The translations under genes were made by a program, and so were the position numbers. The notes under the pieces are model-generated. The model was not told where the DNA came from, did not search any database, and saw only the letters and a program-made list of their open reading frames with translations. From positions 1 through 15,001 of the forward strand of contig CAZSPL010000080.1 of the NCBI GenBank assembly GCA_964608735.1: a stretch of 15,001 nt of DNA, read 5' to 3'. How positions within the stretch are numbered: the first letter of the stretch is position 1; every line of letters begins with the position of its first letter. This stretch comes from CAZSPL01 sp964608735. Lineage in GTDB: Bacteria > JAJVIF01 > JAPKYR01 > CAZSPL01. Below are positions 7,711 through 15,001 of this stretch, piece after piece.

Positions 7711-9171
7711 ATGGAAACACTTCGCTTCAGGTTTGCGCCGTCGCCGACCGGGCCGATACACCTGGGGAATCTCAGGACGGCGTTGTTCAACTGGCTGGCC
7801 GCGCGAAGCATGGGCGGCACATTCATCCTGCGCATCGAGGACACCGACCCCGAGCGCAGTAGGGCCGAGCACGAGAGGGCGATATTCGACGCGCTTCTCT
7901 ACATCGGCCTCGACTGGGATGAAGGCCCCGATGTGGGCGGAAACCATGGGCCGTACAAGCAGTCCGCGCGCGATAGTTTCTACCGCAACGCCGTCGAGAA
8001 TATGCTCGGCACCGGCGATGCATACCCCTGCTTCTGCACCGAGGATGAGCTCGAGGCGAAACGCAGGGCGGTGATAGCATCGGGCAAGCCCTACCGCTAC
8101 GACCGCTCCTGTCTCATCGACTGCGATGCCGCGCGCAAACGCATGGAAAGCGGCGAGCCGTGCTCGATACGGTTTCGCATGCCCGACGAGGACATCATCG
8201 TCGAGGATTTGATACGCGGCAACACGGTGTTCGGATATGTCGAGCACAGCGATCCAGTGATACGTCGCACCGACGGCTCGTATACATACAACTTCACTTG
8301 CGCGGTGGATGATTCGGCGATGGAAATATCGCATGTGGTTCGCGGCGAGGACCATTTGTCGAATACGCCCAAGCAGATGGCGATGATACGCGCGATGGGC
8401 GATGTCCCGCCGGAATACGCCCACGTGCCGCTGATACATTCGATGGAAGGCGGCAAGCTGAAGAAGCGGGATTATGGCGAGGGGATAAACTGGTTCTGGG
8501 AGCATGGTTATTTGAACGAAGCATTGTTCAACTATCTCGCGCTTCTGGGATGGTCGCATCCGGAGGGGATCGAGTTTTTAAGCAAGGATGAGATTACGAA
8601 GGTATTCAGTATTGATAGAATATCGAAGAGCCCGTCGAAGTTCGACATCGCGAAATTGAGCTGGCTGAACGAGCAGCATATGCGTGCGCTTGACGCCGAT
8701 GCGTTATACGTACGGGCGCAGGAATTTGTCTCCCATGGTGCGCTCGAAAGCCTGCGCGCCGCCATGGGCGAGGAGAACCTGAAACGCGCGCTGTATGAAC
8801 TTCGCGACGGCTATGCGAATCTCATCGAAATACCCGATAAATTCGCGATATTTATTGAAGAGAAGTATCAAAATGAATTGAAAGAGAATATCGGCATACT
8901 GATGGAGAACAGGGAGAAAAATATAGAGTTGTTGACATCGCTCGCGGCGGTTGCCGGTTCGATCGACGCAGTCGACGAGGGCGACGAAGCCATGCACCTG
9001 ATGAAATCCGCCGGGGGCAAGGCGGGCTGTAAAGGCAAAGAGCTGTTCCACCCCGTACGCGTGGCTCTCACCGGCCGCGCGGAAGGGTTCGAGTTGAAGC
9101 GCGTGCTTCCGATACTCGGCAAGCGGCGCATACTCGAGAGGGTGGGAAGCGCCCTCTCTCATTTACAATAA
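7711..9171 (+). CDS. gltX: Glutamyl-tRNA synthetase (class I)
   Basis: Charges tRNA-Glu (possibly also tRNA-Gln) with glutamate in the cytoplasm. The 486 residues match full-length bacterial GluRS. The class I HIGH signature is HLGN (residues 17-20) within PSPTGPIHLGN, followed by the conserved FNWLAARS and LRIEDTD segments. A zinc-site pattern is visible: Cys107-x-Cys109, 24 residues, Cys134, with Cys138 as a possible fourth ligand where the E. coli enzyme has a histidine two residues on. The KMSKS-equivalent loop, normally KLSKR, reads KLKKR (249-253), so the serine is a lysine. The C-terminal anticodon domain ends in the usual LTGR ... LGKRRILER pattern, so it is not truncated. ATG 7711 begins right before the conserved N-terminus; the only Shine-Dalgarno-like element, GGGGTGAT at 7692-7699, is unusually distant (11 nt). 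First gene of the run; cysS follows 11 bp after the stop codon. Confidence 0.96.
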   Translation: METLRFRFAPSPTGPIHLGNLRTALFNWLAARSMGGTFILRIEDTDPERSRAEHERAIFDALLYIGLDWDEGPDVGGNHGPYKQSARDSFYRNAVENMLGTGDAYPCFCTEDELEAKRRAVIASGKPYRYDRSCLIDCDAARKRMESGEPCSIRFRMPDEDIIVEDLIRGNTVFGYVEHSDPVIRRTDGSYTYNFTCAVDDSAMEISHVVRGEDHLSNTPKQMAMIRAMGDVPPEYAHVPLIHSMEGGKLKKRDYGEGINWFWEHGYLNEALFNYLALLGWSHPEGIEFLSKDEITKVFSIDRISKSPSKFDIAKLSWLNEQHMRALDADALYVRAQEFVSHGALESLRAAMGEENLKRALYELRDGYANLIEIPDKFAIFIEEKYQNELKENIGILMENREKNIELLTSLAAVAGSIDAVDEGDEAMHLMKSAGGKAGCKGKELFHPVRVALTGRAEGFELKRVLPILGKRRILERVGSALSHLQ

Positions 9172-9176
9172 GGAGA
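9171..9176 (+). promoter_or_regulatory. Ribosome binding site deciding the cysS start
   Basis: AGGAGA overlaps the last base of the gltX stop codon. It is 6 nt from ATG 9183 (a good spacing) but directly adjacent to ATG 9177. This favours 9183, which removes two residues (M-E) from the longest frame. Confidence 0.7.
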
Positions 9177-9182
9177 ATGGAA

Positions 9183-10700
9183 ATGCCTTTACGAACATTC
9201 GGACTCAAACACAAGATCAAGATATATAACAGCTTGACGAAAAAGGAAGTCGATTTCGACCTTCCCGAGGAACACCCAATAGTCACCGTGTATCTATGCG
9301 GCATGACGACATATGATTTTGCCCACGTCGGCTCGATGCGCAGCCCGGTGTTCTTCGATACCGTGCGGCGTTTTCTGAAAGCGGTCGGCTATGAAGTGCG
9401 GTTCGTGCAGAATTTCACCGACGTCGACGACAAGGCCATCGCGCGGGCGGCGGAATCGGGGATAGAGAATTCGCTCGAGCTGAGCCAGCGATTCAACCGC
9501 GAATATTACCGCGACATCTTCACCCTCGGGGTGGAGCCGTTCGAGTATTACCCGAAGGTCTCGGGACATATTCCGAGGATCATCGAGTACATCAAGGTAA
9601 TAGTCGACAAGGGATATGCATACGAGTCTGAGGGGAATGTATATTTCTCGGTGAAGGACTGGAAGCCGTATCTGAAATTGTCCGGACGCAATCTCGATGA
9701 TTTGCGCAAGGAGACGCGTCAGACCGATGAAGTCGGCAAGCGCGACCCGCTCGACTTCGCGCTGTGGAAAGCCCAGAAGCCTGGCGAACCCGCGTGGGAA
9801 AGCCCGTGGGGGATGGGCAGGCCGGGATGGCATATCGAATGCTCCACCATGTCGACCGGTTATCTCGGCGACACATTCGACATCCACGGCGGCGGGCAGG
9901 AGCTCAGGTTCCCGCATCACGAGAATGAGATAGCGCAGGCGGAAGCGCATTCCGGCGAGGGCACATTCGCGCGCATATGGATGCATTTCGAGTGGGTGAT
10001 GTTCAAGGGCGGGAAGATGGCCAAGAGCGGGGAATTCTTCCGCGCGCGGGATATTCTCGGCAAATACGAACCGGAAGTCGTGCGGATGTTCCTGCTTTCG
10101 AGCCACTATCGCAAGCAGGTCGATTTCTCGCTGGAGAAGTTCGATGAGATGGCGACCGCGCGCAAGCGTCTCGCGACGGCGGTGGATGCGGCGATTGAGG
10201 CACTCGGATGGCGTTGCGAAGAGCGGGAGGAGAATCTTATAGATGCGCTCGGCGACCATTCCGATGCGAATGTTGTCGAGGTGGATAAGATTGTCGACGG
10301 ATTCATCGAACACATGTCGAGTGATTTCAACACCGCGGGCGCGACGGCGAGCATGTTCGAGATGGCGAACCTGATGAACAGGCTCGGCGCGGAGTATGAC
10401 GATTCGAAGCGCGTCGCGTTGAATTGGGCGTTGCTCAAGATGATGCGTATGGCGGATGTGATTGGCATTCTCAAGGACAAGTGGCATAAGATATATTATC
10501 TCGAAGACGCCCCGAAAGCCGCAGAGGACGCCGGTTTGAGCGATGCGGTAAACGGTTTGAGCGGAATATTGGTGGAGCTTCGCGACAAGTTCCGCGCGGA
10601 GAAGATGTTTGACAAGGCGGATATGATTCGCGACCGGTTGACCGAGTTGGGCGCGGAAGTGAAAGATACGCCGGAGGGTACGAAGATTAGTTGGGATTAA
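9183..10700 (+). CDS. cysS: Cysteinyl-tRNA synthetase (class I)
   Basis: Charges tRNA-Cys with cysteine in the cytoplasm; 505 residues, slightly above the usual 460-490. The zinc ligands are all present with the spacing of the E. coli enzyme: Cys39 (YLCGMTTYD), Cys220 (HIECSTMS), His245 and Glu249 (in HHENEIAQ). The HIGH signature is HVGS (48-51), with the last histidine replaced by serine. The KMSKS loop is KMAKS (278-282), followed by GEFF rather than the common LGNFF, which is one residue shorter. The C-terminal segment (LRDKFRAEKMFDKADMIRDRL) is the normal tRNA-binding helix region. ATG 9183 is preferred over ATG 9177 because of its ribosome-site spacing. It follows gltX by 11 bp and precedes hrcA by 10 bp, so the three are probably co-transcribed; gltX and cysS are also close neighbours in Firmicutes. 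Confidence 0.96.
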   Translation: MPLRTFGLKHKIKIYNSLTKKEVDFDLPEEHPIVTVYLCGMTTYDFAHVGSMRSPVFFDTVRRFLKAVGYEVRFVQNFTDVDDKAIARAAESGIENSLELSQRFNREYYRDIFTLGVEPFEYYPKVSGHIPRIIEYIKVIVDKGYAYESEGNVYFSVKDWKPYLKLSGRNLDDLRKETRQTDEVGKRDPLDFALWKAQKPGEPAWESPWGMGRPGWHIECSTMSTGYLGDTFDIHGGGQELRFPHHENEIAQAEAHSGEGTFARIWMHFEWVMFKGGKMAKSGEFFRARDILGKYEPEVVRMFLLSSHYRKQVDFSLEKFDEMATARKRLATAVDAAIEALGWRCEEREENLIDALGDHSDANVVEVDKIVDGFIEHMSSDFNTAGATASMFEMANLMNRLGAEYDDSKRVALNWALLKMMRMADVIGILKDKWHKIYYLEDAPKAAEDAGLSDAVNGLSGILVELRDKFRAEKMFDKADMIRDRLTELGAEVKDTPEGTKISWD

Positions 10701-10710
10701 CGGAGCGGTT

Positions 10711-11751
10711 TTGAATACGAGACAGCAGGAAATTTTGTTCGAGCTTATCAGGAATTTCATCTGTTCCGGCTCGCCGGTCGGTTCGGAGACGTTGTCGCGC
10801 AACATGCCCGGCGAGCAGAAACCATCCACTTTGAGATACAACCTCGGCAAGCTCGAGGAGAGCGGCTATCTAAGGAAGGCGCATGCATCGAGCGGACGCC
10901 TTCCCACCGACAAGGCGTATCGGGAATATGTCGGCGCGCTTGTCGACCGCACATTCCTCTCGGGCGACGAAGAGCACGAGATACGCACGACACTCGAAAC
11001 GGTACGCGCCGAGCTTGACGCGCTCATACGCAAGGCTTCCGAAGTGATGGCGATCCACAGCGACCTGATGTCCGTGGTCATCGCGCCGGAGCCGAACCTT
11101 GTGAAGATCAATGTCGTGCGCCTCGTGCCATTGAGCACCACGTCGCTGCTGATAGTCGTCGTGACGGGCAATGAAGCCACTCATACGCGGATAGTGCATC
11201 TTCCGATAGAAATAACCCGGCTCGATTTGAGCACACTCGAACATTCGCTGCAGACAAGGCTTCACGGGATGCGGATATTCGATATCGACGACGCGATGTT
11301 GTCGGATATATTCGCGCGCGCGCACGTGAACCAGTTCGCGGTGCTGAATATCCGGCGCCCGGTGGAGGAATTTCTTCGCGAGCTCCGGTTCGGCAAAAGC
11401 GGGAGGCTCCAGGTGAAGGGGAGGGAGCGCATCGCGGCGCTCGGGGATGATCCCGAGCATATCGGGAACGTGCTGGAGCTTATCGACGACGAGGAGCAGC
11501 TTGTGAGGCTGCTTACTACTGTCGAGGGAAGCGCCGGGGTGAGGGCGCTCATCGGGAGCGACTTCACGCGCGAGGGATTCGAGCGGGTCGCGATGATATT
11601 CAGCGATTTCAATGCCCTCGGCGATTCGCGGGGCAAGGTCGGGGTGCTGGGTCCGAGGCGCATGAATTACTCGCGGATAATACCCCTCGTGCGTCTTATA
11701 AGCGAAATCCTCGAAGAGAAATTCAGCGGAACATCGCTGGTTCTCGAATAA
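10711..11751 (+). CDS. hrcA: Heat-inducible transcription repressor HrcA
   Basis: HrcA represses chaperone operons (dnaK, groESL) by binding the CIRCE inverted repeat, and its folding is monitored by GroEL. The 346 residues match the usual length. Residues 1-75 form the winged helix: RQQEILFELI, then SPVGSETLSR, STLRYNLGKLEESGYL, and the family hallmark ASSGRLPTDKAYREYV (about 59-74). The rest is the GAF-like central and C-terminal part, ending in RMNYSRIIPLVRLISEILEE. The start is TTG 10711, with GGAG five nt upstream (10702-10705), 10 bp after cysS stops. No grpE, dnaK or dnaJ follows, and no CIRCE element (TTAGCACTC-N9-GAGTGCTAA) is visible in the window, so its targets must be elsewhere and there is no sign of autoregulation here. 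Identity is secure. Confidence 0.95.
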   Translation: MNTRQQEILFELIRNFICSGSPVGSETLSRNMPGEQKPSTLRYNLGKLEESGYLRKAHASSGRLPTDKAYREYVGALVDRTFLSGDEEHEIRTTLETVRAELDALIRKASEVMAIHSDLMSVVIAPEPNLVKINVVRLVPLSTTSLLIVVVTGNEATHTRIVHLPIEITRLDLSTLEHSLQTRLHGMRIFDIDDAMLSDIFARAHVNQFAVLNIRRPVEEFLRELRFGKSGRLQVKGRERIAALGDDPEHIGNVLELIDDEEQLVRLLTTVEGSAGVRALIGSDFTREGFERVAMIFSDFNALGDSRGKVGVLGPRRMNYSRIIPLVRLISEILEEKFSGTSLVLE

Positions 11752-11803
11752 TTCCACATCAACAGATGCCGCGAATCCTAAAAAATGAAATAATTACATC
11801 CGC

Positions 11804-12517
11804 ATGAGTACCACGCCCCGCATATTCCTTGAGTACACCTCGGGGAGCCGGCTCGAAATTACCGAAGACGCCTTCTGGCATCTCGCCCGCAGCAGACGTT
11901 TATCTGTCGGCGACGAATTCATAACGTTCGACGGCTCCGGCATCGACAGGCTGTGGAGGGTCGAGTCCGTCGCCGGGCGCAGCCTGATAAGCGTGCCGGT
12001 CAGGGATTTCGAGCGGAAAAATCCACCGCGGGTCGACCTTACGCTGGCATTCTCGCCGCTGAAGGGGGGCCATTCGGACGATGTCATCGCGATGGGCACG
12101 CAGTTGGGCGTCAACAGGTTCATCCCGACGATGTGCTCGCGTACCGTCGTAAAGCTGTCCGGCGAGAAAGCTCGCGAACGCGTCGGGCGATGGAACGAGA
12201 TATGCATTCAGAATTCGGGATTCAGCCTTCGCAGCAATGTGCCTTCGGTGGCGGATGTATCCGATTTTTACGATGTGCTGAAGCTGCCGGGCTGTGACGA
12301 GCGGTACATTTTTTACGAGGAAATCCGGGATTCAGTTTCGGGATTGAGCGTAGCGGACGGCAAGCGTATTCTGGCATTAATCGGCCCTGAGGGTGGATTC
12401 GAGGAATCGGAGGTCGATGCCGCGCGTAAGGCGGGATTCGTGCCTGCTTCGCTCGGGCCGTATGTATTGAAGGCCGATGCGGCGTCGATAAAAGCTATTA
12501 GCATTATAATAGGGTAA
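11804..12517 (+). CDS. rsmE: 16S rRNA (uracil-1498-N3) methyltransferase, RsmE family
   Basis: RsmE uses S-adenosylmethionine to methylate N3 of U1498 in the 30S decoding region. The 237 residues are close to the usual 240-250. An N-terminal PUA-like domain (HLARSRRLSVGDEFITFDG, 26-44) precedes a SPOUT domain with the cofactor-binding knot IGPEGGF (193-199) and LGPYVLKADAAS (217-228). Several usually conserved positions differ: the family LRTET is LKADA, and the KATELGV-like segment reads MGTQLGV (97-103). Identity is therefore clear at family level, but activity on U1498 is inferred. ATG 11804 is the only possible start after an in-frame stop at 11786; no Shine-Dalgarno sequence is visible. 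It follows hrcA by 52 bp with no terminator seen, and phoH starts 18-33 bp downstream. In Firmicutes rsmE also follows the hrcA-dnaK cluster. Confidence 0.9.
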   Translation: MSTTPRIFLEYTSGSRLEITEDAFWHLARSRRLSVGDEFITFDGSGIDRLWRVESVAGRSLISVPVRDFERKNPPRVDLTLAFSPLKGGHSDDVIAMGTQLGVNRFIPTMCSRTVVKLSGEKARERVGRWNEICIQNSGFSLRSNVPSVADVSDFYDVLKLPGCDERYIFYEEIRDSVSGLSVADGKRILALIGPEGGFEESEVDAARKAGFVPASLGPYVLKADAASIKAISIIIG

Positions 12518-12540
12518 CCGGGATTTATAAGCTTCGTGCG

Positions 12541-12545
12541 AGGAG
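12541..12545 (+). promoter_or_regulatory. Ribosome binding site deciding the phoH start
   Basis: AGGAG lies 5 nt before TTG 12551. The alternative start, GTG 12536, has no such sequence at a useful distance upstream and would put AGGAG inside the coding region. TTG 12551 is therefore preferred; the residues lost (M-R-G-V-V) are not part of the recognisable family sequence. Confidence 0.6.
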
Positions 12546-12550
12546 TTGTC

Positions 12551-13579
12551 TTGGGAGACGAAAACAATAAGAATTCGGAAGCGGGCCTCGAGAAGGTCAG
12601 CTACAAATTCGCCGATACCGGCGAGGCCATGGCGGTGCTTGGTGTGGGCGACAAGTTCCTGCGTCTTGTGCAGGAACTTACGAAAGCCACGGTGGTTCCG
12701 CGCGGGGACAAGCTCATCATCCAGGGGGATACGCGTGAGGTCTGCCGTCTGCAGGAAATATTCGACCGGCTTCGCGGCATAGTCGCAGAGGGACGCGATA
12801 TCAATACGGAGGATATCCGGCTGTTGATGCGCGAGACCGAAGGCGCCGCGGTTAAAGAGGGCCAGGAGAAGGAAGAACTCGTACTCGATTCGTGGCAGGT
12901 ACGCATCAGGGCGCGTACCAACGGGCAGGAGCATTATCTTAAATCGATACTGCTGAACCCGATGACGTTCTGCATCGGGCCCGCGGGTTCCGGGAAGACA
13001 TACCTCGCGGTCGCGGTCGCGGTGCATTTTCTGAAACTTCGCCGCGCGCAGCGGATAATCCTCACGAGGCCCGCGGTGGAAGCGGGGGAGAGTCTCGGAT
13101 TCCTGCCGGGGGATTTGTATGAGAAGGTCGCGCCGTATTTCCGCCCGCTCTACGATGCACTCTACGAGATGCTCGGGGTGGAACGCACGAGGAAAATGAT
13201 TGACGACGGGGTCATCGAAGTCGCGCCGCTCGCATACATGAGAGGCCGGACGCTCAACAAATCGTTCATCATACTCGACGAGGGGCAGAATACTACGAAC
13301 AAGCAGATGAAGATGTTCCTCACCCGCATGGGGCCGGAATCGCGGGCGGTAATCACCGGCGATATAACGCAGATAGACCTTCCGCCCGACCAGCCAAGCG
13401 GCTTGAAGCAGGCATGGCGCCTGTTGAAGGGAATCCCGGGCATCGGTTTCACCGAGCTGACCGAGAGGGATATCGTGAGACATCACCTCGTGCAGAAGAT
13501 AGTGCTGGCATATGAAAAGGAAGAGAATCGCAGGGAGCACTCAGCACGGAATCGGGATGGGGAACCATTGGAAGATTAG
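12551..13579 (+). CDS. phoH: PhoH family ATPase
   Basis: PhoH-like (YbeZ/PhoH) proteins are cytoplasmic P-loop ATPases linked to RNA metabolism and usually encoded next to ybeY; a precise role is not established. The 342 residues match the usual length. An N-terminal KH-like region (about 15-95) contains the VVPRGDKLIIQGD strand pair. The ATPase domain has Walker A GPAGSGKT (143-150), the family stretch LTRPAVEAGESLGFLPGD, then LAYMRGRTL, and Walker B IILDEGQN, where D243 and E244 are intact but the nearly invariant DEAQN reads DEGQN (Gly245), verified at the codons 13277-13291. ITGDITQIDLP follows as expected. TTG 12551 is chosen on the ribosome site; GTG 12536 would add five residues. It sits between rsmE and a 7TM-HD gene, the order also seen in Firmicutes, where ybeY follows. 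Confidence 0.94.
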   Translation: MGDENNKNSEAGLEKVSYKFADTGEAMAVLGVGDKFLRLVQELTKATVVPRGDKLIIQGDTREVCRLQEIFDRLRGIVAEGRDINTEDIRLLMRETEGAAVKEGQEKEELVLDSWQVRIRARTNGQEHYLKSILLNPMTFCIGPAGSGKTYLAVAVAVHFLKLRRAQRIILTRPAVEAGESLGFLPGDLYEKVAPYFRPLYDALYEMLGVERTRKMIDDGVIEVAPLAYMRGRTLNKSFIILDEGQNTTNKQMKMFLTRMGPESRAVITGDITQIDLPPDQPSGLKQAWRLLKGIPGIGFTELTERDIVRHHLVQKIVLAYEKEENRREHSARNRDGEPLED

Positions 13580-13665
13580 AATGCATAATATGCGATTAAC
13601 GGAAGCTGTCGATATTAATGATATTATGAATTGAGGTTTTTGATTCGGGTTTCCGGTTGAACCGA

Positions 13666-15001
13666 ATGGCGGCAGTGGAAAAAAAGTACCGGGGGAGAAA
13701 CGGCAAATCGAAACGTCCGTGGTATCTCCGGCTCATCAGTAATCCGATCTTCGTGAGCGTCGTGATGGCGGTCGCGTTGTATGCCGTCCTCGCGCTGGTC
13801 GTATGGCAGATACCGTTCCTCCCGTGGGAGTATCAGGTGCAGATAGGGGACAGGAGCCTCAACACATATGTCGCCTCGCGTGATATCAGCTACCTCGACA
13901 CCATCGCCACGAATACAGCGAAGCTCGAAGCGGCCGCCGCGGTTCCAGACAAGTACAAGATAAACCAGACGGTCATCGAGAATGCATTCAACTGGCTCGG
14001 CGGTTTTTTCCAGAAGATCGAGACAACGCGCGCCGAGCTCGGTAATATCGGGAGCGCCGTCGCGGAGGAAGGAGAGCAGGGGGAGGAAGGGCCGGTCATC
14101 CTCGACGAGGATGAGATCATCGCCAACACGGTGGCCGAGCTCAAGAAGATGATAGAAGGATTCTCGGGCGCAAGTTACACCGGGCCCGACCTTTCCATCT
14201 GGCTGACGATGGAGCGGGATGATTACCGCATACTCAGGCTGGTTATGGAATCGGTCCTGCGTGAGGAACTTACGCGCGCCCCGATTCAGCCGGCCGACCT
14301 CAATGCCCGGAAAGCCGATTTCAGCGCGGCGGCAAGCGAGCAGGAACTCACTTCGGAAGAAGCCGCATTACTCAGCGCCCTTGGCGGGATGCTGATAAAA
14401 GAGAACGCGGTATTCGATGAATTCGCCACATCGCAGGCGCGTGAAGCCGCCAGCAACGCGGTAGTTCCCATCTACGGAAGCGTTTCCAAGGGGGAGGAGT
14501 ACCTGAGAGAAGGGGAGCGGATAACCCAGACTCACAGGGATATCTGGAAGGCGCTGGGGATAGTCAAGGATGAAGGGGAGCGTTCGATGATCGCCACATA
14601 TATGGCGTTGCTTCTTCTCGCCATCCTGTTCCTTGTCATGCTGCTCTACCTCTATCGCTTTCACTGGGCTATCGTTTCATCGTTCAAGACATACAGCCTC
14701 TTCCTCCTTATAAACCTGATTTGCGGTATCACCGGGCTCGTCATCGGGCTCGTGTTGTTCAACACATCGGATTTCACAATCCACCTCGTGGCTATCGCGG
14801 TAATCCTCAACGCGTTGCTCATATGCCAGTATTATTCGAGCAACCTCGGCCTGTTCAATTCGCTCGTCTGGTCGGGCGTATTCTCGGCGTATTTCGAGCC
14901 GTCGATATTTATCCCGGCGGTTCTATGCTCGACCCTGACCTGCCTGCTCATACGTCGCGACCCATCGCGCAAGCTCCTCGCGCTGCTGGTGCTTCTGAAT
15001 A
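13666..15001 (+). CDS. pgpH: 7TM-HD membrane phosphodiesterase, PgpH type, cut at right edge
   Basis: The frame is open from ATG 13666 to the window end (445 residues). A Lys/Arg-rich start (residues 6-17) precedes one membrane helix (about 28-49). A soluble extracytoplasmic domain follows (about 50-305) with the family closing motif VVPIYGSVSKGEEYLREGERIT, which matches the 7TMR-HDED domain. It contains an acidic stretch at about 134-155. Then comes the 7TM block: helices begin near residue 308 (MIATYMALLLLAILFLV), then YSLFLLINLICGITGLV and HLVAIAVILNALLI, with more to the edge. The catalytic HD domain lies beyond the window, so cyclic-di-AMP hydrolysis, known for PgpH of Listeria, is inferred from architecture and from the phoH neighbour. 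TTG 13657 is an alternative start; neither has a clear ribosome site. The 86-bp gap after phoH holds no convincing promoter or terminator. Confidence 0.83.
   Translation, partial: MAAVEKKYRGRNGKSKRPWYLRLISNPIFVSVVMAVALYAVLALVVWQIPFLPWEYQVQIGDRSLNTYVASRDISYLDTIATNTAKLEAAAAVPDKYKINQTVIENAFNWLGGFFQKIETTRAELGNIGSAVAEEGEQGEEGPVILDEDEIIANTVAELKKMIEGFSGASYTGPDLSIWLTMERDDYRILRLVMESVLREELTRAPIQPADLNARKADFSAAASEQELTSEEAALLSALGGMLIKENAVFDEFATSQAREAASNAVVPIYGSVSKGEEYLREGERITQTHRDIWKALGIVKDEGERSMIATYMALLLLAILFLVMLLYLYRFHWAIVSSFKTYSLFLLINLICGITGLVIGLVLFNTSDFTIHLVAIAVILNALLICQYYSSNLGLFNSLVWSGVFSAYFEPSIFIPAVLCSTLTCLLIRRDPSRKLLALLVLLN

Noticed and set aside
10701..10710. CIRCE operator in front of hrcA
   Set aside because: The gap to cysS is only 10 bp, and no TTAGCACTC/GAGTGCTAA pair was seen anywhere in the window; an isolated GCACTC near 13536 inside phoH has no partner.
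7705..13540. Long open frames on the minus strand opposite gltX, cysS, hrcA and rsmE/phoH (about 285-520 codons)
   Set aside because: They mirror well-identified plus-strand genes, have no recognisable family motifs, and are a normal by-product of GC-rich codon use. Arg, His and Leu runs in them are typical of antisense reading.
13581..13634. 17-codon open frame (ATG 13581) between phoH and the 7TM-HD gene
   Set aside because: It is too short to support, lacks a ribosome site, and has no recognised small-protein features.
1..15001. CRISPR array, insertion sequence, attachment site, tRNA or rRNA gene
   Set aside because: No regularly spaced direct repeats, transposase or integrase motifs, terminal inverted repeats or tRNA cloverleaf were seen on reading both strands.

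Overview
The window comes from an uncultured-looking bacterium that I cannot place in a named phylum. Evidence for bacteria: Shine-Dalgarno-coupled operons, sigma70-type promoters, two lipoprotein signal peptides with lipobox cysteines, HrcA, RsmE, PhoH and a 7TM-HD phosphodiesterase. The housekeeping genes are clear but diverged from textbook sequences at several signature positions. Their order (hrcA, rsmE, phoH, pgpH-like) looks like a condensed version of the order known from Firmicutes. The large secreted proteins on the left match no characterised family that I recognise.

Left part (1-7420), AT-richer: two tandem plus-strand genes encode large exported proteins. The first runs off the left edge and the second is a predicted lipoprotein; they lie 13 bp apart and both carry PD40/TolB-like beta-propeller motifs and a similar C-terminal ending. 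A third large lipoprotein gene converges on them from the minus strand. It has an N-terminal beta-rich domain of unknown function and a C-terminal BNR/Asp-box-like propeller. Base composition changes sharply inside this gene at about 6180: hand-counted lines are about 30-47% GC on the C-terminal side and 55-68% on the N-terminal side.

Centre (7421-7710): a 290-bp divergent intergenic region with two good sigma70-like promoters. One (TTGCCG-17-TATAAT) faces the lipoprotein gene. The other (TTGAAA-17-TATAAC) faces gltX and gives it a leader of about 155 nt containing a 9-bp hairpin.

Right part (7711-15001), GC-richer: a tightly packed plus-strand run gltX - cysS - hrcA - rsmE - phoH - 7TM-HD (pgpH-like, cut by the right edge). 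It covers tRNA charging (Glu, Cys), heat-shock repression, 16S rRNA methylation, a PhoH ATPase and probably cyclic-di-AMP turnover. The usual grpE-dnaK-dnaJ genes are absent between hrcA and rsmE. Both tRNA synthetases have altered KMSKS loops.

I see no tRNA or rRNA gene, CRISPR array, insertion sequence or phage gene. The right half is ordinary core metabolism with sequence peculiarities. The least understood content is the exported propeller-protein cluster on the left, but nothing in it proves a new system.
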